DNA of 64,000 nt from Botryosphaeria dothidea (taxonomy: Eukaryota > Ascomycota > Dothideomycetes > Botryosphaeriales > Botryosphaeriaceae): contig WWBZ02000013.1 of NCBI GenBank assembly GCA_011503125.2, positions 496,001-560,000 on the forward strand, read 5' to 3'. The notes beneath the pieces were generated by a model that saw only the letters and a program-made list of their open reading frames with translations, was not told where the DNA came from and ran no database searches. Numbering within the stretch: position 1 is the first letter of the stretch; each line of letters begins with the position of its first letter. The position numbers and the translations under genes were made by a program. Of this stretch, positions 43,212 through 53,582 are shown one piece after another.

Positions 43212-44929
43212 TCACAGCTCCAGCCCTGGAATCGGCTCACGGCTCTTGAGCAGCAGCTTGCCCGCCGGATTCGGCATGACGAGCACGCCAAACACCAAGT
43301 TCGGCGGCCGGCCCTCGGCATCGTCGAGCTTGACGTCGTAGTTGCTCAACACCAGCGCGACGACCAGCTTGACGACGGCGGCGGCAAAGTAGCGGCCCGG
43401 ACACGCGTGGATGCCGTAGCCCCAGTTGAGGTTGTCGGGCCCGGTGCTGGCGAACTGGTGCTGGCGCGCGCTCTTCTGCTCGTTTTCCTCCTCTTCCCCT
43501 GCCTGCTGATCGTCGGAAGAAGACGCGCCGCACCGCAGCTCGTCGAAGCGGAAGCCACGAAAGTCGTCGGGCTGCGGGTAGCGCTCGGGGCTGCGGTTGA
43601 TGGTATGGTTGGAGATGCCGACCTGGTTGATCACACGTCAGTTGCTTTGCGCTTGTGGCCTGGAAGTCGGGATGGCTGACGGAGACGCCGGCGGGGACGG
43701 TGGCGCCGTTGGAGAGCGTGAGGGGAGCCACGGTGCGGCGGGTCATCATGACTGGTTTTTGCATCTGCGCGTTAGCCTCTCTCTCTCTCTCTCTCTCTCT
43801 CCTCTGCAGCATCTCACGTACCCAAGCCGTGCGAGTTCAGCCGCTGGCACTCGCGCACGAAGCTGTCCATCTTGCCCAGCCGCGCCAGACACGCGTGCCC
43901 GAACCTACCCGCGTTCGCCGCCACCGCCGCCGCCAGCTCCGCGCGCAGCGGCTCGACGTACTGCGGGCGTGCAGCCAGCTCGAAGAGGACGTGCACGAGC
44001 AGCGTCGCGGGGATGGGGATCGAGGCGGCCGACGAGAGCAGGTAGTCGCGGGTGACGTCGGCCAGCCTGGGGCGGCGGGCGTAGCGGCCGAGCAGCCAGG
44101 CCAGGAGCTTGCCGCTGCTTTCTTTCGCGGCGGCCAGGTGCGCCTGGACGAGCGGCTGCGTCTTCTGCGCGACGACGGCCTGGTGGCGACGCAGGCTGCG
44201 CACGGCCGGGTGGAGCGGCGCGACGAGCGGGCGCAGGAGCGCGGGGAAAGGGCGCAGGGCCTGCGCGGCGACGTCGCCCTCGGTGGTGAAGGCGATGGTG
44301 GACGCGATCCAGGCGGGGTCGCGGCTGAGCGGGAGGCCGACGAAGGCGCGGCCGTTGATCATGGTGACGGCGCGCGCCATGTGCTCGAAGATGCCGACGG
44401 GCGTCCAGGCCGGGCAGGGGCCGATGGTGGTGCGGAGGGCGTGCGGCGCTTCGTCGAGGAGGATGGTGTCGAAGACGGAGGGGAGCGAGCGCGTGAGGTC
44501 GTGCTTGATGACGGCGACCATCTCTTTGTCGTCTTGGCCCATGAGCGTGTAGCGCCCGAGGAAGCGGATGTAGAGCTCCTTGTTTAGGGAGAGCTGGCTC
44601 TCGGGGAGGTTCTTGATTTCACCCGCCGCCCATGTGGGCAGGATGACTATCGGGTCTTGCAGAGGCAGGACCCATGGCGTGTCGGGGTACTGCCGTATGA
44701 AGCTCGTCAGTGTGCTGTATACTCGAGGATTTACTTAGCTTACCCGTTTGCTGCCTTCTTCAAGAGCGGCCCTGCAGTCAGTCGCATTCGGATCTCCAAC
44801 AATAGGCAAGTCGAGTTTGGGGGCAGCGCGACTGCGTAACGAGATGAGAGCGGAAAGGATCATGCAGCCAACCGCAAGAGCGACCAGTTCTAATGAACCA
44901 TAGGTTTCGGTAAAGGATAGGAGGGCCAT
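43212..44929 (-). CDS. Cytochrome P450, tailoring oxidase (paralogue of the gene at 53.6-55.2 kb)
   Basis: Haem monooxygenase of the group with HACPGR haem loops found in fungal metabolite clusters. Exons 44929-44744, 44689-43822, 43751-43681 and 43622-43212 join in phase (511 residues). An N-terminal membrane helix (LELVALAVGCMILSALISL) is followed by GEIKNLPES, GLPLSRDPAW, helix I, the ExxR of RECQRLNSHGL, and the haem loop GYGIHACPGRYFAAA. Between the PERF-like segment and the haem loop sits an unusual Gln/Glu/Asp-rich insert of about 30 residues (SSSDDQQAGEEEE). Exon 1 ends GSKR and exon 2 starts YPDTPW, the same junction as the paralogue. Intron 2 contains a CT repeat. The promoter holds a perfect TCGG-N3-CCGA. 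Confidence 0.87.
43776..43801. repeat. CT dinucleotide microsatellite in a P450 intron
   Basis: About 13 CT units, lying in intron 2 of the leftward P450, where they read as a purine-rich GA tract on the coding strand. Confidence 0.85.
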
Positions 44930-45011
44930 GGCCGGATTGGTGACGCTAGGTCTACGATGTGTGATGGGGCCTCAGGGTGTTGAAGTGCTTTAATAAAGTA
45001 GACCTTACTGC

Positions 45012-45022
45012 TCGGCTACCGA
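45012..45022. promoter_or_regulatory. TCGGCTACCGA, GliZ-type palindrome
   Basis: Perfect TCGG-N3-CCGA 83 bases upstream of the P450 start at 44929, in the 224-base gap behind the next P450. Confidence 0.75.
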
Positions 45023-45153
45023 GCGGGGGTTATCGTCACCAATTTGCCGGCTGTGAAATACGTACAAGGAACGGACAAGTCCGGGAAACAATAATCTACT
45101 ATTTGAAAAACATTCATTTTTTTAAACAAAGCGGGAGTTGACGTTGTCTCCGG

Positions 45154-46784
45154 TTAAGCGACTGGAACGCAGGACAAAAGAAACTGGGGATGCGTGATCC
45201 ACGAATTGGGATCGACCGACCAATCCTGGTCTTTATCCAACAGACCTAATCGATATCCGCCGAGCAGCTCCACCATGAGGGCCCGAAGCATGATGTCCGC
45301 TACGTACTTGCCCATACATTGCCGCGGACCGAACCCAAAGCGCCAGAAGTGATAGCGCAAATCCGACGCGCTCAACTCGAGCCATCTCTCCGGTCGGTAC
45401 TCGTTGGTATCCGGCCCCCAAAAGCCATTTCGGACGTTCAAAGCATACGAGTCCACGACGAAGTTGGTGCCCGCAGGAATCAGGTAGCCGTCGACGATGC
45501 GATCTGTCGGGGCGGACTGCGGCACGGAGAAGGCCGCAAGCGGGCGCAGACGAGAGGACTCCGAGATGCACGCTGCCAGGTAGCTGGACGAGTCCAAGAT
45601 GTACGCCTCCATATCGCCGGCGTGGCTGTGTATTTCTGCGCGCACTTTGTCCTGGACCTCCGGGTGTGCGGCGAAGAAGACCAGGTTCCAGGACAGCGCG
45701 CCGGTTGTGACGTCCAGGTTCGCGTACAGCGACTCGTCGAGGGTTTGGAGCAGCTGCTCCATGGTGATCTCCCCCGACCGCGCCGCCCCGCACATGGCGA
45801 TGATTGGAGCGTCCAGTCTCAGCGACGTGGCGCGCTCGACGGCCCTGTCGTTGAAGGCTCGCCACCTCTTGCGGAAGTCGGCCAGCATCGCGTTCGTTTT
45901 GGAGGGGAGGTACTGCGACCAGTGGAACCGGGATATGCCTCCTTTGATGACGTGCAGGAAGAGCTCCTCGCGAAGGGGCGCCATCTCGCGGAGGTCCCGC
46001 ACCATGTCTGGAGAGAGACTTCCGTAGATGATGTCGGCAACAACGAAGAACGGCAGCATTTTCATGTCTTGGGCCGGATGGAGCTTGCCGTGGCCTAGAT
46101 TTGGGCCGGCCCGTAGCTCTTTGAGATAGTCGCGGACCTTCTTGCGCGTGCTCTGCACGTACGCGCTGGCTGCTTTCCGATGAAAGGGCCCCTCGGTAAC
46201 TCTGCGGACAGTCTCCCACTCTTGCTGGCTCACCAGGCCAACGCACTTGCCGAGGATGCGGCTCATCAGGTATCCCGAATTGTTGTCGACGGCCTTCATG
46301 TGCTTGTTGGAGTCTCTGAAAACGTCCCGAAGGTGTTCCGGGCGTGTTAAGACGCTGTCTTTTTGTCAGCAGCGAAAAGAGAGAGCCTTGAGCTGAACAC
46401 GCACATCTCCGGCTTCATGCCTGACCAGATGCGGTAGATGGTGCCATGCTCCTTTTCCCAGGCAGGGCTGTTTTCAATGCCATCTAGGAATTTGCCCTGA
46501 TCACCCTGGCCGTTCGGCCAACGGTATTCACAGCTCGGCAGAGACGTTCCTGTGCCCTGTCGCTTGATAGGATAGCGGAGGAGCAAGTAGTGCTGGTCGG
46601 GCGTCAGTCTGCATTGTGTTGCCTCGGGTTAGAGAAGATCACACACATTTATGGTAAAGGAAAGTATGTCTTTTCCAAGCTGATTCTGGACCAGGAGGAC
46701 TAGAATGCACGAGACGATCAATACCGGGGCTGTTGCGTCGAAGATGGAGCCAGCCTCGAGAGGTTTCGTGTATGAATGATTCAT
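45154..46784 (-). CDS. Cytochrome P450, GliC-like
   Basis: In gliotoxin-type pathways GliC oxidises the diketopiperazine alpha carbon before glutathione addition, and this is the best candidate here. Exons 46784-46645, 46608-46405 and 46354-45154 join in phase (514 residues). The first donor (GTGTGA) is weak. After an N-terminal membrane helix ([15 protein letters not shown]) come [11 protein letters not shown] and [18 protein letters not shown]. Helix I has [17 protein letters not shown] in place of the usual AGxDT, a form I associate with the GliC-like group. Then come the ExxR of [18 protein letters not shown], and the haem loop [12 protein letters not shown] perfect TCGG-N3-CCGA lies 95 bases upstream of the start. 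Confidence 0.85.
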
Positions 46785-46878
46785 AGCGCTGGCAATGGTT
46801 TGGGATCGACGATTGGAGTGGCACACACACGGGGGGTATGGGGTCCTGAGGTTTAAACATGGCGCGAGCACAAAGGCC

Positions 46879-46889
46879 TCGGTAGCCGA
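46879..46889. promoter_or_regulatory. TCGGTAGCCGA, GliZ-type palindrome
   Basis: Perfect TCGG-N3-CCGA in the short gap between the GliC-like P450 (start 46784) and the dipeptidase 3' end. Confidence 0.75.
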
Positions 46890-46964
46890 ACAGGTGCAGA
46901 CATACGGCACAGCAAAATAGATATTTCGTCGTACATACATGCATAAATAAATACAATTCATCGC

Positions 46965-48180
46965 TCAGTCTGCTCTACTCCCTTCAAACATAGGCTCGAC
47001 ATCATCCTCGAGCGGGTCGACATCGGCCATGGTGCGGGCAACGTCCTCGACAGCAGCCAGCACGCGAAGCACATTGGCGCCGGCAATGCCGCGGATGGCG
47101 CCGAGCGACAGGCCACGACGAAGCAGCTCAGCGAGGAGGGCGGGATAGGTGCTAACATCCTCCAGACGGCGCGGGCCAGAGTCGAGGCCCATGCCGTCGA
47201 AGTCAGCGCCCAGGCCCACGTGGCGGAAGCCAATCAGGCGGCCAATGTAGACGATGTGGTCGGCGACGTCGGACAGCGAGGCGGTGGCGGCGCAGGTGAC
47301 GAGCGGCGGCCAGAAGTTGACCATGATGATGCCGTCGTTGTCGCGCAGGGCCAGCAGCAAATCGTCGGGCACGTTGCGGGCGACGGGGCAGAGGGCGGCG
47401 GCGGCCGAGTGGGTGAACAGCACGGGGGCGCGCGACAGGCGGAGGGCCTGGCGGGCGGTGGCTTCTGAGGTGTGCGAGAGGTCGACAGCCAGGCCGATGC
47501 GGTTCATCTCGCGCACGACAGCGCGACCAGCGGGCGAGAGACCTCCATGGCGCGGGGAGGGCGGTGATGAGCTATCGGCGTAGGCATTGTGACAGGTGTG
47601 GGTGAGGGTCACGTACCGCACGCCGAGGCGATGAAACAGGCGCAGAGCTGAGGCGGGCGCCGCCGCCACTTGGTGCAAGCCCTCGATGCCCAGCAGACTC
47701 GACACGGCGCCCTCTCCCGCCCGCCACTGCGCCCACACCTCCGCCGCCGACGCCGCGCTCTGCAGTTGCGCCGGGAAGCGGTCCACTAGCCGGTGCACCA
47801 GGTCAATCTGCTGCACCGTCTCCGCCAGCGCATCCGCCGCGTCCTCCTTGCACTCGGTGTACACGCTCCAGAACTGCGCGCCCACGCGCCCCGCCCGCAG
47901 CCGCAGAAAGTCCACCTGGCCGGCGAGCTCCTGGTCGTCGCTGAAGTTGGCGCCATAGATGTGGTTGCGGTAGAAGGCCCGGATGTAGATGGCAAAGTCG
48001 TTGTGTCCGTCTGCGCTGCCCGTCAGCCGCCTGCGTCGCCCAAGGCGCGGTCGACTCACCAACCAGCGGCGCACCGCGGAGCACGTCGTCGACGGTTGGG
48101 TGCTGCTGCAACGACGTCTGCGCGGGCTGCAGTGCGCGTGCAGCCGGCAGCAGCAACAACAGCAGCAGAGCAGATCGCAT
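46965..48180 (-). CDS. Membrane dipeptidase (peptidase M19), GliJ-like
   Basis: GliJ-type enzymes trim the glutathione-derived side chains of ETP intermediates by cleaving the Cys-Gly bond. Exons 48180-48060 and 48010-46965 join in phase (388 residues). A hydrophobic N-terminus (MRSALLLLLLLPAARA) suggests entry to the secretory route or a membrane anchor. Zinc ligands of the M19 barrel are seen: H-x-D in PLVDGHNDF (about 43-45, created across the splice), Glu in LLGIEGLHQ, His in LTHTCHNAYAD, and the GLAVDLSHTS and PVLFTHSAA segments. FRHVGLGADFDG and the C-terminal GANVLRVL complete the family pattern. Its presence ties the cluster to glutathione-dependent sulfurisation. Confidence 0.9.
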
Positions 48181-48352
48181 CGTGGTTTAGCCGACGGCGT
48201 CCGAAAGGAGAAACGGACACCAAGAAATAGCCGTCTCGGGCGTGCGTCGGGCACCGTGGACGGACACCGATATTCATGAGCTCTGGGCCGACCGAAGCTA
48301 CTGCCGTGCTCGACAGTTCCTGCTACGACGCGCGGAAAGGGAAATGCTGTTG

Positions 48353-48460
48353 TGTCAGTCAGCATTAGCATGGCAACGAGGACCCACCGGCAATGCGAAA
48401 TACTCGTGTCAGTCAGCATGAGCATCGCCACCAGGACCCACCGCTGGCAATCCGACATAC
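48353..48460. repeat. Imperfect tandem duplication, about 54 bp x 2
   Basis: Both units begin TGTCAGTCAGCAT and share AGGACCCACCG at the same offset, with scattered differences between. The repeat lies 170-280 bases upstream of the dipeptidase start, so it may be part of its promoter. Confidence 0.8.
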
Positions 48461-49181
48461 TACCTACTTGTGCCTGATCGACTGGCTCTCCTTCACAAGG
48501 CACTGGCTGCATCGTTTACAGAGGGGTGCTGCAGCCGACAGGCAGCGCCGAATGCGAGATTCCATGGATACCGCCATAGGGCGTGAAAGCATTCAATCAG
48601 ATGTAGGTGTATTGCATCGGTCCTGTACTCCCGTTCTCCATGGAGTAATACTTTTCGCGGCTACTGCCGCTACCGACCGGCCACGCTATACGCTGTGCGA
48701 TCGTTCTTCATTAGGACCAAGCGTCACCGCTAAATTTCCTGTCTGAGAGGCTCGCTTGATGGCGTACGAATCGGGGCGGTGCCTGCCACAAAGCGCGAGC
48801 TCTGATTGGCAAGCGAACGCCTCCCGTCCCTCAGACCCCGCAGTAGCTAAAACACCTTACCCGCGCCTCTGAGAAGCCACACACGACGTTGCCCAGATCA
48901 CCCCACCCAGCAACAGCCGATCCTCCGGCCCAGCGTTTGTCCATTCTCGTCTTCTTTCTTGCGACTGTGGCCTCTAAGGGTATCGTATGTATGTACATGG
49001 CCACGTGCTATCCTTCACTGGCCCCCTCTATCTGGAAATCTCGCGCGAGATAAAGGCATGCCCACCACAACCCACCAGGCCTCGCGTTTCTCCGGAATCT
49101 TGACCGCCACGCCCCCGCCTTTGCGAATCGGCGCCATGGACACGCGATACAAGGCTGTGTCAGTGTGCGTGAGCCAAAATG

Positions 49182-49192
49182 TCGGACTCCGA
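49182..49192. promoter_or_regulatory. TCGGACTCCGA, GliZ-type palindrome
   Basis: Perfect TCGG-N3-CCGA 160 bases before the start of the DNA-binding-domain-less regulator gene at 49353. Confidence 0.75.
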
Positions 49193-49352
49193 CACGGCTG
49201 CTGAGTGCGCGCGTGTACTTAAGGGCGCTCCGATAAGAGCTGCTACGATCGGACATCCAGTGCTTCCCCACAGACGAGGCGAGAACAGGCAGGTGCCCCG
49301 CGATTGCTGTTGTATGCAAGAGGCTTGACAAGCGCTAACTGCCGCAGATAAC

Positions 49353-49853
49353 ATGGCAACCGATTGCAGCTGCGGCCTCGTGGCCCTGCGATCGCTCATG
49401 CGGCTCGAGCAGCTGGACGGTGCCGCCGTGCCCCTGGACAAGTCCCTGGAACTAGCCGAACGGGCCGAGGCGGACTGCCAGGCCCTGCTTCAGTGTGAGA
49501 CGTGCCGCCAGCAAAGCTTTGCCTTGTTCAGCGTAACCGCCCTCAGTGCGTGCGTTGTTGATTGGCTGCGGCGCTCGTGGCGGCTTGACGGATGTGATGA
49601 CTCTGTCCACCACCCGCTGCAAATCTCTCTGGGCGACTACAATCTAGAGTCGGCCGACGCCGAGATCCTCGGCCGCGAGCTGATGGCCTTGCGGCTCTCA
49701 AACCTTGTCAAGGTCGTAACCTCCCTCGAAACCACCGTTGCCACCCTTGGCACCGCCCAAGCCGGGGCCTGCCTCGATGTCGTACAGTCAAACCTCCAGC
49801 AACTGCGCGACTGTGTTCAGCGAGTCAGAGACATATCTTCTGCCTCCGCCTGA
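49353..49853 (+). CDS. GliZ-tail-like protein without a zinc cluster
   Basis: Single exon, 166 residues, starting MATDCSCGL. The pattern C-x-C-G-L-x-x-L, then LELAERAEADCQALLQCETC, then a helical stretch and a C-terminal LxxLRDCVQRVRD helix matches the layout of the C-terminal regulatory domain of AflR/GliZ-type Zn2Cys6 activators. The same layout (CDCSITLLDKL, then TACCRVLSCSQC) is present in the full regulator that starts only 140 bases downstream. No Zn2Cys6 motif precedes it. It could be a cofactor or a titrating partner of the full activator, or the 3' remnant of a duplicated regulator. The frame is intact with cluster-like codon use, which favours a real gene. Homology is inferred from pattern, not computed. 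Confidence 0.65.
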   Translation: MATDCSCGLVALRSLMRLEQLDGAAVPLDKSLELAERAEADCQALLQCETCRQQSFALFSVTALSACVVDWLRRSWRLDGCDDSVHHPLQISLGDYNLESADAEILGRELMALRLSNLVKVVTSLETTVATLGTAQAGACLDVVQSNLQQLRDCVQRVRDISSASA

Positions 49854-49993
49854 GTCGCTCCGCTCGCCCGCCCTGGGCTCAGGCCCAATGGCTCGATCCG
49901 CTCCTTCCGCCGGGAGTGCCTTTATGTTTCCCACCCACTAATGACGAGCTCTATCCCCAGCTACACGCCATTGTGGACCAAGGCCTCGTCAGA

Positions 49994-51226
49994 ATGGCGC
50001 ACGAACAAGTCCGCTCCGGGCCCAGGGTTCCCAAGATCCGCCTGTCGTGTGACAGTTGCCAGCGCTCAAAGATCCGCTGCAGCCAGGAACGTCCAGCATG
50101 CAAGAGATGCCTCAAGCACGGCATCGAGTGCATTTACAGCCCTTCCCGCCGTGCTGGGCGCCCTCGAATCCGCAGAGCCTCTCCTGTGAGCCAATCAGCT
50201 CCGTCGCCGCCACCAGCCCCAACCGCGACAGCTCAATCCACCCCGCCGCAGGAACAACAGACCGTCGAGCCCGCCCCAGCTCCCTCCCGCCCAGAGCCCG
50301 AGGGGTGTAGTCCACTTGTACCCTTGAGCTATGCGTCTCCCCCGCGCCATGACACCATCAACGTGGCCTCCACACGGCCCGAAGCCGCTGCCGTGCCCAC
50401 TCCCATATCGTCCCGCTTTTTCGGACAATCTCCCGTTCCACCCGCTGACAACCACGATCACGACGCATCCTTTTCGGCCTTGACCAACCTTGGCGTCGCT
50501 GACAGCTTCTCGCCGATGTTCCCTGGCGTGGACAGCAACGAGCCTTCTTTTGGATTTGACTTCCTCCTGACCCCGCTCGACGGAATCGCACTTGCCTCCA
50601 AGACCACCCCCCGCTTCGACAGCCTCAGCCTATCCAATTCGAGTCCCTCGGCCGATACTGACGGGCCCGGGCCCGGGCCCATGGTGCCGGACTGCGACTG
50701 TTCCATCACGCTGCTCGACAAGCTCGCCCAATCGCAACGCGCGCAAGGCCAATACGCCGAGCAGCTGGCATCCATCGCCTCTGCCGTCTCGAAGTCGAGG
50801 CCGTTGCTTACCGCATGCTGCCGCGTGCTATCATGCTCTCAATGTGCCCCGCGGTTCTCCTCGATTCTTATGGTGTGCGAGGCTCTCGACAGGGTCTCAG
50901 TCGCGCTGGACATGGGCCACCTGTGGGATGGCGTCGGCAATGACGGCCAGGCCTCCTGCGCCGCAATCAGCACCGACCTGGCCCAGGATGGATCTCCACT
51001 TCGCTGCGGCGGATACTCAGTCCGCGGCGGGGACCGGCGCATCGTGCTGCGGGTGCTCATCGTCAAGCATCTGACCGAACTGCAGGCCATCATGTCCAAG
51101 CTGCAAAGCGCCGTCGATTACTCAACCATGTCGACATCACCGTTGCAGAAGACCTGCGCAGACCTTGTCTGCCGCTTCCGTGCAAAGCTTTCTGGAAAAG
51201 TAAACCTGTTCAAAACACTACTGTAA
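49994..51226 (+). CDS. Zn2Cys6 transcription factor, GliZ/AflR-like cluster activator
   Basis: Likely pathway-specific activator in the nucleus. Single exon, 410 residues from the ATG at 49994; the frame is open further up, but this Met is the last before the zinc cluster. The cluster is SCDSCQRSKIRC then CKRC and a last Cys (Cys 19, 22, 29, 36, 39, 46, spacing 2-6-6-2-6). A basic linker SRRAGRPRIRR follows, typical of AflR-type proteins. A Pro/Ser/Gln-rich middle leads to a C-terminal domain with CDCSITLLDKL and CCRVLSCSQC. Proteins of this class read CGG-type palindromes, which agrees with the TCGG-N3-CCGA sites in the cluster promoters. Confidence 0.88.
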   Translation: MAHEQVRSGPRVPKIRLSCDSCQRSKIRCSQERPACKRCLKHGIECIYSPSRRAGRPRIRRASPVSQSAPSPPPAPTATAQSTPPQEQQTVEPAPAPSRPEPEGCSPLVPLSYASPPRHDTINVASTRPEAAAVPTPISSRFFGQSPVPPADNHDHDASFSALTNLGVADSFSPMFPGVDSNEPSFGFDFLLTPLDGIALASKTTPRFDSLSLSNSSPSADTDGPGPGPMVPDCDCSITLLDKLAQSQRAQGQYAEQLASIASAVSKSRPLLTACCRVLSCSQCAPRFSSILMVCEALDRVSVALDMGHLWDGVGNDGQASCAAISTDLAQDGSPLRCGGYSVRGGDRRIVLRVLIVKHLTELQAIMSKLQSAVDYSTMSTSPLQKTCADLVCRFRAKLSGKVNLFKTLL

Positions 51227-51756
51227 ACCTACCTGTATTTATTTCATGCTTTGGTCAGGTCATCGAGTAACATACCCGGCGCTCCTTGGTCTCGTTCGGA
51301 TCCATGTTTCTTTTTTTTTCAACTTCGGTTTCCTTTCCAAGGTAATGTTCACTTGGGCGGCGGAATCCGGACCAACTTTCCTGGACATTCTGTGGGTCCT
51401 GATATCACAATTCCTTTTCTGTTTCTATGTTGAAATGCCGCACTCGCCACTTATATTTCTACGTTTGATGTGCGTGCTTCCCTAAACCCCGTTCTTGCGT
51501 GTTCGTGCTTTCTTCATTCTTTTCGGTGCGTTTCCGAATGGGAGATGCTCGGGTCTGTATGATATCCGAACTACGGGCTTCTCGGTAGCCGACCTTGCTT
51601 TATCAGACTCGTGAAAAGAGTGACTCTAACAGTCAACTCACGGAACCAGGGGCTCCTCGAAGAGGCGTTGACATTCATGCCTGGTAGATCTTATCATTTC
51701 ATTGTCATTGATCTTATCCTCACGCCGGTTCTGCTTTGCCGCCATCCCAGTCCACA
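51227..51756. other. Intergenic promoter region
   Basis: About 530 bases between the activator and the acyltransferase, both rightward. Apart from one perfect palindrome (51582-51592) I see nothing. Confidence 0.5.
51582..51592. promoter_or_regulatory. TCGGTAGCCGA, GliZ-type palindrome
   Basis: Perfect TCGG-N3-CCGA 165 bases before the acyltransferase start. The sequence is identical in all eleven positions to the copy at 46879-46889. Confidence 0.75.
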
Positions 51757-53110
51757 ATGAACAGAACAACGCCAGCAAGCGCGACACATGACCGGCATAG
51801 CGTGCTCGAGTTGCTCCTACACAAAGAAATGAGCGATGTGCCCTCTTGGGTGGTGCAGCTCTTCCTTCCCGCGTTTCTCTGTGTAGGAATACTCTCCCTC
51901 CTGCCTCGACCCGGACCCACGCGCGTCATGATCGGACTCACAGCCTTCTCGACCATGTGGTGGTATGCGGCCTCGCGATGGGCAGGTGACGGATCGTTCA
52001 TGATGGGACCCATGTTCGCCTTCCCCATCACTCTGCGGTGGGCGTTCATGGTGCTGCGGGGAACACCGGAACTGGATTGCGTCCAACTTCAGACGACGCA
52101 AGCAGGAAAAAAGACCCCTGTACAGCTCGGCCTTCTACAAAAGCTGAAGTGGAGTATGGATCTTTGGTGCTCGTGGAGAGGCATAGGCTGGAACTGGGAG
52201 ATCCAGAACATCCGCAAACCCGCCAACAGCAGCCCTTCACGCCTGTGGGTTTTCCCTCCCCTTCAACGCCCACATCAAACCAGCACCACGAGCTAACCGG
52301 GGGCGCCACTCCCTTCCCGTGCGCAGCCACTTCGTCCTCACCAACCTCGTCCACATCGCCGTCAACCTCGCCGCCGCCCAGCTCCTCACCCGCTTCTTCT
52401 TCTGCCCGCTCTACCCCTCCCACGCCAACACCGCCCCCGCCTTCCTCGCCCTGCCGCTCTGGCGCCAACACGCCATCTCCACCGCCCAGCTCGCCCTCAG
52501 CACGCGTTTCCTCGACACCACCTACCGCGTCTTCGCCACCTGCGCCGTCCTGCTCGGCCTGTCGCCGCCGGCCGCCAACCCGGCCTGCTTCGGCTCGCTC
52601 GCCGACGCCTGGTCCGTCCGCACCTTCTGGGGCCGCACCTGGCACCAGACGTTCCGCGCCGTCTTCGTCGCCGTCGGCGACGCCGTCGCGGGCGCGGCAC
52701 GCGCCCGCAAGGGCACGCGCGCGTCGCGCCACCTCAAGACGCACGCGGGCTTCGCGACGTCGGGCGCCATGCACGCGCTGCCGGGCCTGTTCGTGCGGCA
52801 TGCCGGCGCGCCGTGGTGGACGGTGACGAACCTGCTGCACATGCCGCTGTATGCGGTTGTGGTGACGGTGGAGGATGGGGTGAAGGGGGTTGGGCGACGG
52901 TTGGGGGTTCGTGGTGAGTGCTCGTTTTTTTTTTTTTTTTTTCTCTTTTCACGAGGGAGGTTGAGGCTGACTGTGGTAGATTCGCTGGGGGTTCGACTTG
53001 TTGGGTATGCTTGGACGGCGTTTTGGGTGCCGTTTGTGTATCGGTATGCGTTTGTGTTCTACATCGATATTGGGTTTTGCGATGGGGTTTGCGCGGTGGC
53101 ACCGGCGTGA
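51757..53110 (+). CDS. Membrane-bound O-acyltransferase, wax-synthase/TRI7-like (AtaH/SirH-like)
   Basis: Multi-pass acyltransferase; in ETP clusters such as those of acetylaranotin and sirodesmin, relatives acetylate hydroxyl groups. Exons 51757-52244, 52327-52913 and 52980-53110 join in phase (401 residues). Hydrophobic helices are seen at VVQLFLPAFLCVGILSLL, FVLTNLVHIAVNL and near the C-terminus. Family marks are WCSWRGIGWNWEI, FWGRTWHQTFR and the His in THAGFATSGAMHAL, the candidate catalytic His of this family. Intron 2 starts with a run of about 18 T. The last exon ends sooner than I expect, so another 3' exon is possible. A perfect palindrome lies upstream. Confidence 0.85.
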
Positions 53111-53582
53111 GAGCTTGGGGAAATTGGAGAACACGCGCACCGGCTTACCGGATGGGGGGTTTTCAATGGATGCGGTCATTTTTAATGATTCTATTTCATT
53201 TGGAATGCAGGAGGTGTGACAATTGAAAGGAGTTGTGTGTTTGGTTTTTTGTGGTGGACTGACAACGATTCGATGCCCATTTGGCTGGGATTGACAAGCG
53301 CAAATAAATTTGTCCCTTCTTTTCTATTGCTATTGTTGGGAGGAGAGAGGGGAAGAGAGCTGGCTTGTAAAGTACGCGGGCCAGAAGGGATTCAGATCCG
53401 CCATAAAGACGTCACACATGTCACTTCACGCAAAGGGAATTGGCTGGAAGAAGCCCTGAAGTGTAACCAACCCGGCAAGGTGTTGCAGCAATGGTCGCAT
53501 GAGCGTGGAGTAAATGCTATAAGTATGAATGGAGATTCAAAAGACAAGAATAGACGCGACCAGCCTCGTATGTACGAACGAA
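53111..53582. other. Intergenic, convergent 3' ends
   Basis: About 470 bases between the acyltransferase and the next leftward P450. Only out-of-frame short ORFs. Confidence 0.5.

Larger units (their letters stand above)
48181..49352. other. Divergent intergenic region with repeats and a regulator site
   Basis: About 1.17 kb between the dipeptidase (-) and the regulator-like genes (+). It holds a two-copy 54-base tandem repeat (48353-48460), a perfect TCGG-N3-CCGA at 49182-49192 and a one-mismatch copy (TCGGGCACCGT) at 48247-48257. No coding exon or zinc cluster was found in any frame upstream of 49353. Confidence 0.6.

Noticed and set aside
46965..48512. A longer minus-strand frame that extends the dipeptidase to 48512
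   Set aside because: The extension crosses the tandem repeat and ignores the GT-AG intron at 48011-48059. The spliced form from 48180 gives a signal peptide and the intact HxD zinc motif.
48181..49352. A missing zinc-cluster exon for the GliZ-tail-like protein
   Set aside because: I read all plus-strand frames upstream and found no CxxC...C pattern of a Zn2Cys6 domain nor suitable splice signals.
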